From: a bacterium
Lineage (GTDB): Bacteria; Bacillota_I; Bacilli_A; RFN20; DUOF01
DNA: 7,640 nt
NCBI GenBank assembly: GCA_012839015.1
Contig: DUOF01000021.1
Span: 1 to 7,640, forward strand
Direction: 5' to 3'
The translations under genes were made by a program, and so were the position numbers. Within the stretch, counting starts at the first letter, position 1. Each line of letters opens with the position of its first letter. Of this stretch, positions 1 to 5,814 are shown one piece after another. A model generated the notes under the pieces. It was given only the letters and a program-made list of their open reading frames with translations. It made no database searches and had not been told where the DNA came from.

Positions 1-775
1 AGAAGGCACCGGTAAGGAAGGCCTGTGACAAGGCAAATACGGTGGAAACCATCCCGATTACAGCATCTTTTTTAATGATAAAGGATAGTAATAGAGCGAT
101 CGATAAAATACTTACTGCATAAAGAGTAATGTTAGTCAGAAAATATACCCCGGCAAGGCTGCTTAATATTTCTGGGGCAATAAAGGTTTGCACACCAAAA
201 ATGATTCCCACTGCAAAGAGGGTGATCATAATGCCTGCTAGAGCTATCTCCTTGTAATATTTAGGGCTAGGGTAGGGAGAAACCTTGACTCTTTTAAAAA
301 CCGCCTCTCTTCTCATGCTAATTAGAACAGTAGCAACAATTCCAACTATAAAAATAACGAATATATAACTAGCAAAGTTTAAAAAGTCCACACTTCTAGT
401 CGTATCATCAGAGACTACTTCTTTAACTACTACTTCTGTATCAAGACCCTCATAAATTTCATTAGTTCTACTAACTAATTCACTCTCACTTAAGATAACA
501 CCTTTATTAAAGGATTCATCATAAATCATTTTATAAGTGCTTAAATAATTATTAATCGCACTAGTGGTAGTAACGTATCCACTTTGATCTTTAGTAATTG
601 TCTTAAATGAAACAAGATTTTCTTCTCCGTTAATTACTTTGTTATGCACGTCAGTAGGTACGCTAATAACCCCGTTGATAAAACTAAAATACAAAGCATC
701 TTCTATTTCATCCTCTTCAATATCTCTATACTCAACATAATTCTTTAGATGGTCTTGAAAAACAACTAAAATCAG
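1..775 (-). pseudogene. ABC-2 type (YhgE/Pip-like) permease fragment, 5' end missing, runs off left edge
   Basis: An open frame of 258 codons runs from an in-frame TAA at 776-778 to the left edge. The first ~130 residues are hydrophilic and resemble the extracytoplasmic domain of ABC-2 permeases (an acidic stretch, then DALYFSFINGVISVP around residues 27-40, then a loop leading to INNYLSTYK near 74-82). Hydrophobic segments follow at about 131-153, 176-199 and 208-233, with a fourth starting near 238 and cut by the edge. Family members normally begin with ~60-80 residues carrying a first membrane helix; that part is absent. No ATG, GTG or TTG lies in the first 27 codons (the first is a TTG at codon 28, inside conserved sequence), and the other frames upstream do not encode the missing part. 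I infer a gene that lost its 5' end by deletion; a non-standard ATT start at 770-772 is less likely. The remaining frame is clean, so the loss looks recent. The substrate is unknown. Confidence 0.62.
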
Positions 776-795
776 TTAGTTAACTCCACATATAT

Positions 796-829
796 GTATA
801 TTTAGTTTGTCAATTTACCAACTGATAAT
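796..829 (-). promoter_or_regulatory. Possible sigma-A-like promoter in the rsgA/permease gap
   Basis: On the minus strand the gap holds a perfect TTGACA box, followed by an AT-rich stretch containing TATACA and CATATATG. No TATAAT-like box sits at the ideal 16-18 nt: the best candidates are 7, 13 or 15 nt downstream, so the match is imperfect. A GTGGAG Shine-Dalgarno-like sequence follows closely (around 784-789) but no start codon is spaced correctly after it. This could be the old promoter and leader of the truncated permease. The assignment rests on motif inspection alone. Confidence 0.22.
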
Positions 830-868
830 TTCTTAAAGTAGTCTAACCATTTAAAAAATGGTATGTTA

Positions 869-1744
869 CTACCATCTTTTAGGTCTATTCTCAATTTCCT
901 CTAAAATCTTTAAGTAGTTTCCATAGGTCTCTTCAGCAATAAGGTCTTGGTTAACTGCCTCCCTAACCTTGCAGCCTGAGGAGTTTTCCTTATGAAGACA
1001 ACCCCTAAACTTACAATCTAGGGCATACTCTTTAAAGCACGGATATATTTGTGAGAGTCTAATCTCGTCAACATCTAAGTCTAGTGAGGAGAATCCTGGG
1101 GTGTCTGCTAGTAGACCCCCGTATACATCTAGAAACTCTACTTCCCTAGTAGTATGTCTACCTCTACCTAGAGCTTTAGAATACTCTCCTGTTTTAATAT
1201 CAAAGCCAATACCAAGGCCATTAATAAAGGTAGATTTACCCCCACCACTTTGACCCGTAAGGACACTTATCTTACTTGTTAGGATTTCTTCAAATATTTC
1301 TTTATTTCTAATATCAAGACTGTTAACAAAGTAAACTTTGAATCCAGCATCTTGATAATATTTCATTATTTTTTCATATTGACTTAAGTCGTCTACTAAG
1401 TCCTTTTTGGATAAATAAATAATTGGTTCAATCTCATTATCAAGAATCTGAACTAAGTATTTGTCAAGTAACATACTAGAAAACTCAGGCTGCTTTAAAG
1501 AGACCACTACAATAACTTGATCAACATTAGCAACCGGAGGTCTAATAAGTCTATTTTTTCTTTCTAGTACTTCCTTAATATATCCTTCTTTATCATTAGT
1601 TTTTTCAAAGTAAACATGGTCACCGGCGATTGGAATAATTTTAAAGTCCCTTAGTCTACCGCTTGCAGTACACTTATATTTGATTGAATCACTTAAAACG
1701 TAGAATAAGCCTCCAACGACTCTAACAATCGTTCCTTTATTCAT
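869..1744 (-). CDS. rsgA: Ribosome small subunit biogenesis GTPase RsgA
   Basis: 291-aa circularly permuted GTPase (YjeQ/YloQ/CpgA family) that binds the 30S subunit late in assembly and hydrolyses GTP. It has an N-terminal OB-fold (about residues 1-70). The G motifs are in permuted order: G4-like SKKD at 112-115, G1 GQSGGGKST at 164-172, switch region GRHTTR at 195-200 and G3 DTPG at 214-217. A C-terminal zinc knuckle uses C244, C249, H251 and C258. Two details deviate from the usual form: G4 begins with Ser rather than Asn/Thr, and the spacing from His to the last Cys is one residue longer than the common HxxEPGC pattern. The frame is open 14 codons further upstream, but AAAGAGG lies 7 nt before the ATG at 1744, which gives the normal family N-terminus. 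The ATG overlaps the kinase stop by 8 nt, implying translational coupling. In B. subtilis the homologue is a substrate of PrkC and PrpC, matching this gene order. Confidence 0.96.
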   Translation of the reverse strand: MNKGTIVRVVGGLFYVLSDSIKYKCTASGRLRDFKIIPIAGDHVYFEKTNDKEGYIKEVLERKNRLIRPPVANVDQVIVVVSLKQPEFSSMLLDKYLVQILDNEIEPIIYLSKKDLVDDLSQYEKIMKYYQDAGFKVYFVNSLDIRNKEIFEEILTSKISVLTGQSGGGKSTFINGLGIGFDIKTGEYSKALGRGRHTTREVEFLDVYGGLLADTPGFSSLDLDVDEIRLSQIYPCFKEYALDCKFRGCLHKENSSGCKVREAVNQDLIAEETYGNYLKILEEIENRPKRW

Positions 1745-2618
1745 CTTTTTTCCTCTTTTTAAAGAGTTTTGTAAAGAAAGAACCACTTGGTTTCTTAAAA
1801 GGTATTCTCATTAAGTTTTCAATATCCTTTTTGAACTCTTTAGCACTTAAATATCTTTTTTTAAGAGACTTCTGACATGCTTTATTAATTACTTTTTCCA
1901 CTTTAACTGGTATTTGATCATTAATGTCTCTAATGCTAGGAAGTGGTTCATTAATGTGTTTCATAGCCACATTAATCGCATTAGCGTCACTAAAGGGTAG
2001 TTTACCCGTTAGTAGTTCAAAAAAAGTAATTCCTAAAGAATAGATATCAGAGGTTTGACTAGCACCTTCACCTTTAGCTACTTCAGGTGCCATATAATGG
2101 ACACTGCCCATAACCATATCTTTTTGAGTGATTTGAGGCGCATCATTAATAAGAGCGATACCAAAGTCTCCTAGTTTGGCACAGCCATCAAATTGCATCA
2201 TCACATTTTGAGGTTTCACATCACGGTGAATAACGCCCTTTTGATGAGCATGCATTAAAGCATCACTTAATTGATAAACAATGTCTAAGGCTTCTACAAC
2301 TGAAAAAGGACCACGAATAGTTAAGAGCTCCTTTAATGACTTACTCTTAACATATTCCATGACCATATATGGTCTATCTTCATACACATCTACATCATAT
2401 ATTTCAACAATATTTGGATGAGTAAGGGCTGCACTAGCTTTAGCTTCCCTTTGGAAGCGAGCGATATTTAAAGGATCAAGGGAGGTTTCCTCCTTGATTA
2501 TCTTAACAGCAATTTCTCTTTTAGTGATGATGTCTTCTCCGTAGTATACCTTAGCCATCCCTCCTTCTGCTATAAAGGAGTGGATACTATACCTATCTTT
2601 TAAAATCTTACCTATCAT
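1737..2618 (-). CDS. prkC: Serine/threonine protein kinase, PrkC/PknB type, lacking TM and PASTA domains
   Basis: 293-aa Hanks-type kinase with all catalytic elements: glycine loop AEGGMAKVY (17-25), ATP-anchoring K39, helix-C E58, HRDVKPQN loop (131-138, catalytic D133), DFG at 151-153, GSVHYMAPE activation/P+1 segment (171-179) and SDIYSLG (190-196). It is therefore predicted to be active. The domain ends near residue 270 and is followed only by a basic, phenylalanine-containing tail to 293. Firmicute PrkC homologues are about 600-700 aa, with a membrane helix and extracellular PASTA repeats that bind peptidoglycan fragments; both are missing. The tail may be the remains of the juxtamembrane region or a peripheral membrane anchor (inference). 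The gene follows the PP2C gene by 3 nt with GGAG 8 nt before the ATG, and its stop overlaps the rsgA start. It phosphorylates Ser/Thr of cytoplasmic proteins by family knowledge; targets here are unknown. Confidence 0.95.
   Translation of the reverse strand: MIGKILKDRYSIHSFIAEGGMAKVYYGEDIITKREIAVKIIKEETSLDPLNIARFQREAKASAALTHPNIVEIYDVDVYEDRPYMVMEYVKSKSLKELLTIRGPFSVVEALDIVYQLSDALMHAHQKGVIHRDVKPQNVMMQFDGCAKLGDFGIALINDAPQITQKDMVMGSVHYMAPEVAKGEGASQTSDIYSLGITFFELLTGKLPFSDANAINVAMKHINEPLPSIRDINDQIPVKVEKVINKACQKSLKKRYLSAKEFKKDIENLMRIPFKKPSGSFFTKLFKKRKKDE
1752..1758 (-). promoter_or_regulatory. Ribosome binding site that sets the rsgA start
   Basis: AAAGAGG on the minus strand lies 7 nt before the ATG at 1744. 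It lies inside the last codons of the kinase gene. No comparable site precedes the upstream in-frame ATG at 1786, so the shorter RsgA (291 aa) is preferred. Confidence 0.8.
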
Positions 2619-2621
2619 TGC

Positions 2622-3344
2622 TTATCTCTCCAGTATGATAACACCAATGTTATCAATACCACCTTTTTCATTAGACAGGTCAACTATTTTATTGCCTTTA
2701 TCAGAGATTTTTAGTTTGCTACTTAATACTGCAAATATTTCAACATCACTAAGCATATTATAAACACCATCTGAACAAAGAAAGTAATTACCTTTTTCTT
2801 CAATTGTATTAATTTGAACATCTAGATCAATACTCTCTCCACTACCAACTGCACTTAAAAGCATACTTTTGCGTGGATGATCCTTAGCTTGTTCATTACT
2901 GATGTATCCTGCTCTTAAAAGAGCAGCTACAAAGGTTTGATCTTCACTTAACTGAGTGAACTTATCTTCATCATAGCGATAGAGTCTGCTATCACCTACA
3001 GAAGCAAAAACATCAAATTTAGGAGTTATTAAAAGTGCTACTAGAGTAGTACCCATACCACTAGAACTTGTGTCACTCTTGGCCTTTTTTAAGATTTTAT
3101 CATTAGCTTTTATAGTAGTCTTGTAGAGCCAGTCTTTGGTTTTAGTTTCATTTTCTAAGTTAAACTTGCTAAATTCTTCTTTAAAGACACCAATACAGGT
3201 CCTGGCAGCAAATTGCCCACCTTTAGGACCACCCATACCATCACAAAGAATAGCTAAAATAAGTTCATCCTTTTTAACTACTACTACTTCATCTTGGTTG
3301 GTACTACGGTTTCTACCAATATCGCTTTTGAAAAAACTATTCAT
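2622..3344 (-). CDS. stp: PP2C-family Ser/Thr protein phosphatase (Stp/PrpC)
   Basis: 240-aa metal-dependent (PPM/PP2C) phosphatase, close to the usual ~245-250 aa. Recognisable motifs in order: SDIGRNRSTNQD (7-18), CDGMGGPKGG (34-43), GMGTT (96-100), VGDSRLYRY (116-124), LSEDQTFV (132-139), DHPRKSMLLSAVG (155-167), LCSDGVYNML (189-198) and GGIDNIGVI (228-236). The metal-binding acids would be D18, D35, D192 and D231. The longest frame starts with a GTG at 3353, but GAGGG lies 8 nt before the ATG at 3344, and starting there gives the standard family N-terminus. That ATG overlaps the rlmN stop by 8 nt. The kinase gene follows by 3 nt, the conserved partner arrangement in Firmicutes, so this enzyme probably removes phosphates placed by that kinase. 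It is cytoplasmic, with no signal or membrane segment. Confidence 0.95.
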   Translation of the reverse strand: MNSFFKSDIGRNRSTNQDEVVVVKKDELILAILCDGMGGPKGGQFAARTCIGVFKEEFSKFNLENETKTKDWLYKTTIKANDKILKKAKSDTSSSGMGTTLVALLITPKFDVFASVGDSRLYRYDEDKFTQLSEDQTFVAALLRAGYISNEQAKDHPRKSMLLSAVGSGESIDLDVQINTIEEKGNYFLCSDGVYNMLSDVEIFAVLSSKLKISDKGNKIVDLSNEKGGIDNIGVIILER

Positions 3345-4386
3345 CAATAACACCCTCTTTTTTTGCTCTTAGTTGGCCACAAGCTGCATCTATGTCTTCA
3401 CCAAATTCTTTTCTAATGGTGACATTAACACCATTTCTTTTTAATTCTTCATAGAATGCTCTAACTCTTTCTTTATTTGACCTCTTAAAAGGATTTTCCT
3501 TAACTTCATTATATGGTATTAAATTAACATAAGCAAAAGTACCTTTCAATAATTTTACTAATTCTCTAGCGTTATCTATACTATCATTTAAGTCCTTTAA
3601 CAATATATATTCAATCGTAACTCTACGGTTAGCATTTTTCTCATATTCATTAATTGCCTTAAATAACTTAGTCAGCGGATAAGCTTTATTGATGGGCATG
3701 ATTTTATTTCTAGTTTCATCATTAGAAGCATGCAAAGAAATAGCTAAGTTTACTTGTAGACCTTCTTTAGAAAATTCTACTATTTTGTTTGGTAAACCAC
3801 ATGTCGAAACGGTTATATGTCGAGCACCGATTGCTAAACCTTTTTGTTCATTGATGATTCTAATAAAGTTCATAACATTATTATAGTTATCAAATGGTTC
3901 ACCACTGCCCATGATTACTACATGACTTACTCTTTTTGACTCTTCCTCTTCATCTAGTAGTGACTGAATCATCATAACTTGTGAGACCATCTCACCAGCG
4001 GTAAGATCTCTTTGTTTCTTAATTAGACCACTAGCACAAAACTTACAGCCCATATTACATCCCACCTGAGATGAAACACAAACTACATTGCCATAATCAT
4101 ATCTCATTAAGACTACTTCGATAACTGATTTATCTTCTAGTTCCAATAATAACTTTATTGTTCCATCATAAGAAACTTGTTTTTTAATAATTTTTGGTAG
4201 CTTAAGAGTAAACTCTTGTTTAAGAGTTTGCCTAAAACTTAGCGAAACATCGCTCATTTCATCGAATTCTTTGACTCTTTTTTGATAGATCCAGGAATAT
4301 AGCTGATTGGCACGGAATTGTTTTTGTCCTAAACCAATCATTAAGTCTCCTAGATCCTTTAATGTATAATTATAAATATTTTTCAT
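3337..4386 (-). CDS. rlmN: Dual-specificity 23S rRNA (A2503-C2) / tRNA (A37-C2) methyltransferase RlmN
   Basis: 349-aa radical SAM methyltransferase of usual family length. The N-terminal RNA-binding region (about 1-90, with LGQKQFRANQLYSWIY at 19-34) is followed by a Glu-containing IEVVLMRY strand (89-96). The 4Fe-4S ligands C110, C114 and C117 form the CxxxCxxC motif, and GSGEP (160-164) is the SAM-binding turn. The C-terminal DIDAACGQL (331-339) carries C336, the cysteine that is transiently methylated in this family. By family knowledge it adds a C2 methyl to A2503 in the peptidyl-transferase centre and to A37 in some tRNAs, improving fidelity. AAGGTGG sits just before the ATG. It follows thyX after a 47-nt gap in which I see no clear terminator, and its stop overlaps the phosphatase start by 8 nt. 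Its position upstream of stp-prkC-rsgA matches the Bacillus order. Confidence 0.97.
   Translation of the reverse strand: MKNIYNYTLKDLGDLMIGLGQKQFRANQLYSWIYQKRVKEFDEMSDVSLSFRQTLKQEFTLKLPKIIKKQVSYDGTIKLLLELEDKSVIEVVLMRYDYGNVVCVSSQVGCNMGCKFCASGLIKKQRDLTAGEMVSQVMMIQSLLDEEEESKRVSHVVIMGSGEPFDNYNNVMNFIRIINEQKGLAIGARHITVSTCGLPNKIVEFSKEGLQVNLAISLHASNDETRNKIMPINKAYPLTKLFKAINEYEKNANRRVTIEYILLKDLNDSIDNARELVKLLKGTFAYVNLIPYNEVKENPFKRSNKERVRAFYEELKRNGVNVTIRKEFGEDIDAACGQLRAKKEGVIDE
3353..3357 (-). promoter_or_regulatory. Ribosome binding site that sets the phosphatase start
   Basis: GAGGG on the minus strand lies 8 nt before the ATG at 3344 and within the last codons of rlmN. The GTG at 3353 overlaps the site itself, so it cannot be the start served by it. 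Confidence 0.75.
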
Positions 4387-4433
4387 TTTACCACCTTGTA
4401 TATCTTAACATTTTTAGTAGAACATATAAAGAT

Positions 4434-5282
4434 TTAAACGTTAGTCTTGATTAAATCTAGTAGTTGTTTGTGAGTGATTTTATGGCACTCACTATCCTTC
4501 ATATCATTTTCAGGACAATAACCTAAACCAAAGCATTTAGGACCAGCTTTTTTAAAGATGGCAGGAGCCTCTTTTTTGACTAACATCAACATCTTGTAGG
4601 CTACTTCCCTGATTTCCTTTTGAGCCCTTACACAACATCTCTCATTAAAGAAATTTAACAAGGCTCTTGCATTCATTGTTACAATGATTTTGGTCTCACA
4701 AGCATTAGGGAATACGTACCTAGCATTTTCTATAGCAACTTTTTCTAGTTCATTGTATTTTCTTTTATTCATTTCTTTTAGAGTCTTATGTAAGTATTTA
4801 CTTTCATTAATGATGTCCTTAGTGTCTAGAGTTTTAGTTAAGTAATCATAAATATAACCATCCATTAGGTTAGTAGTAATCTCTTTATATGACCTTTGAA
4901 TTTGTTTCATCTGAGTAAGAAACACTTCTAGAGCTTTCTCATTTTTTAAAACATCACTTGGAATAACATAGTTAAACTGATCTTGTTTAACATATCTTTG
5001 TGATTGTTGTGAATAACTGGCAATCCTATGTCTTACTAATTGATGGGTAGCAGCTCTGCTGATACCTTCAATACCAAAAGTAAAACTAACGTGTTCTAAA
5101 GGACTTAGGTGTCCTAAGTCAGTTAGTTTCTCAACAAAGAGATCAATCTCACTTTGAACTAACTTCTTCTTTAGGTCACTAATAGTCGTCTTTGAATAAC
5201 AAAGTTTGCCAGCATAAGCGATAATGTCTAAGTCTTTGGTAGAACTTAGTAGCTCTACTCTTAAAGTGGCTTTGTTTTCCAT
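4434..5282 (-). CDS. thyX: Flavin-dependent thymidylate synthase ThyX
   Basis: 282-aa ThyX that methylates dUMP to dTMP using methylenetetrahydrofolate, FAD and NAD(P)H. The signature RHRx7S is complete (RHR at 84-86, S94, followed by QR). It is flanked by LGHLSPLEHVSFTF (56-69), where H58 and the EH pair at 63-64 are conserved family positions. The second half holds NARYVFPNACET (186-197) and NARALLNFFNERCCVRAQKEIR (204-225), corresponding to the substrate/flavin-binding Arg region. The C-terminal segment with C250, C256 and C266 matches the GPxC...CPE...C tail common in Firmicute ThyX; its role is uncertain. A GGGGG-based Shine-Dalgarno lies 7 nt before the ATG. ThyX is unrelated to the classical ThyA, so this organism may depend on it for dTMP (inference). 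Its location between priA and rlmN differs from B. subtilis, where def, fmt and rsmB occupy this place. Confidence 0.97.
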   Translation of the reverse strand: MENKATLRVELLSSTKDLDIIAYAGKLCYSKTTISDLKKKLVQSEIDLFVEKLTDLGHLSPLEHVSFTFGIEGISRAATHQLVRHRIASYSQQSQRYVKQDQFNYVIPSDVLKNEKALEVFLTQMKQIQRSYKEITTNLMDGYIYDYLTKTLDTKDIINESKYLHKTLKEMNKRKYNELEKVAIENARYVFPNACETKIIVTMNARALLNFFNERCCVRAQKEIREVAYKMLMLVKKEAPAIFKKAGPKCFGLGYCPENDMKDSECHKITHKQLLDLIKTNV

Positions 5283-5310
5283 TTTTTATCCCCCGATATC
5301 TTTTCAAATA

Positions 5311-5333
5311 AAAACAAGGTAAACCCTTGTTTT
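5311..5333 (-). terminator. Weak hairpin with U-rich tail before thyX (terminator or attenuator)
   Basis: A perfect 9-bp inverted repeat (AAAACAAGG / CCTTGTTTT) with a 5-nt loop overlaps the stop codon of the upstream gene. In the transcript the stem is followed directly by UAUUU, making a U-rich stretch with the stem's own U run. Only three of nine pairs are G-C, so complete termination is doubtful; partial attenuation between the DUF1904-like gene and thyX is more plausible. The thyX ribosome binding site lies about 16 nt beyond the stem. Confidence 0.45.
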
Positions 5334-5799
5334 ATTCATCAGTGCATGAACATCCGTGTTCATCACAAACACAAGTATGTTCTTCCTCTTCACCGTCATG
5401 GTGATGATGTCCGCAGTTACATTCATGATCATGATCAATTTCAACCTTGTGTGTCTTGCTAGTTTCTTCTTCAACTTCACTAGCCCTGTAAATATAAATA
5501 TGTTTTGGATTAACTAGTTCATAGTAGACCCGGCAACTATTAGTAAAGTAACTCACAAACTTAACGATTACATTGGTTAAATTATTCATTTGGTTTTTGT
5601 AGGTATGAGGCATAGTAACCTTTACCTCTACATAAACCTCTTCACTTAGGTCACCATGTTTGAAGTAATCATTAACATTACTCTCAAATATAATTTCACT
5701 CTCATCTATTTCTAACAAATCACTGATAACCTCAGTAGAGTAATATGACAGGTATCCTGTTATATCACTTCTGTTACCATTCACTTTTATATTAATCAT
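5332..5799 (-). CDS. DUF1904-like small protein with His/Cys/acid-rich C-terminal tail
   Basis: 155-aa protein in two parts. Residues 1-105 resemble DUF1904 proteins, which have a tautomerase-like fold and no established function: an opening strand, a helix around 22-30, a YVEVKV strand (56-61) followed by a helix (68-85), and a final strand near 91-104. This match is from memory of the pattern and is tentative. Residues 106-155 are an acidic tail with nine His (including a run at 131-134) and six Cys arranged as three CxC pairs (127/129, 143/145, 150/152). This is a composition typical of metal-binding or metal-storage tails; which metal is unknown. No signal peptide or membrane segment is visible. 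The open frame begins 8 codons earlier, inside priA, but AAGGTGG sits 8 nt before the ATG at 5799, so I use that start. The gene begins 13 nt after the priA stop and precedes thyX. Confidence 0.85.
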   Translation of the reverse strand: MINIKVNGNRSDITGYLSYYSTEVISDLLEIDESEIIFESNVNDYFKHGDLSEEVYVEVKVTMPHTYKNQMNNLTNVIVKFVSYFTNSCRVYYELVNPKHIYIYRASEVEEETSKTHKVEIDHDHECNCGHHHHDGEEEEHTCVCDEHGCSCTDE

Positions 5800-5807
5800 T
5801 TTATTCC

Positions 5808-5814
5808 CCACCTT
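5808..5814 (-). promoter_or_regulatory. Ribosome binding site that sets the DUF1904-like start
   Basis: AAGGTGG on the minus strand, 8 nt before the ATG at 5799, overlaps the priA stop codon. Any start at 5823 would lie upstream of this strong site, so the 155-aa product is favoured over the 163-aa one. Confidence 0.8.

Noticed and set aside
757..781. AACTAA/TTAGTT stem followed by GTTTTTC as a terminator for the rsgA operon
   Set aside because: Only one G-C pair in a 6-bp stem and a 5-U run; too weak to call, and it overlaps the opening of the permease frame.
846..862. 7-bp hairpin ACCATTT/AAATGGT just after rsgA as an operon terminator
   Set aside because: It has only two G-C or C-G pair types near one end, a 3-nt loop, and no U run after the stem on the minus strand.
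2909..2926. Perfect 8-bp inverted repeat with a 2-nt centre (CTGCTCTT/AAGAGCAG)
   Set aside because: It lies fully inside the phosphatase gene and encodes the conserved AALLRAG segment; there is no U tract, so coding constraint explains it.
3136..3372. Plus-strand open frame of 78 codons
   Set aside because: It is antisense to the phosphatase gene, has no recognisable domain, and the minus-strand protein has all PP2C motifs.
3689..3886. Plus-strand open frame of 65 codons
   Set aside because: It is antisense to the conserved core of rlmN with no motif or plausible ribosome binding site.
4204..4229. Two overlapping inverted repeats built on AAGAGT/ACTCTT
   Set aside because: They fall in the rlmN 5' coding region, where two similar TLK-type codon runs produce them; alternative-structure regulation cannot be supported from one sequence.
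5102..5120. Perfect 8-bp inverted repeat with 3-nt loop (GACTTAGG/CCTAAGTC)
   Set aside because: It is inside thyX in the conserved TDLGHLSPLEH segment, with no terminator tail; likely chance codon choice.
5424..5437. Palindromic TGATCATGATCA as an operator or repeat element
   Set aside because: It encodes the Asp-His-Asp-His part of the His-rich tail; the repeat follows from the alternating codons.
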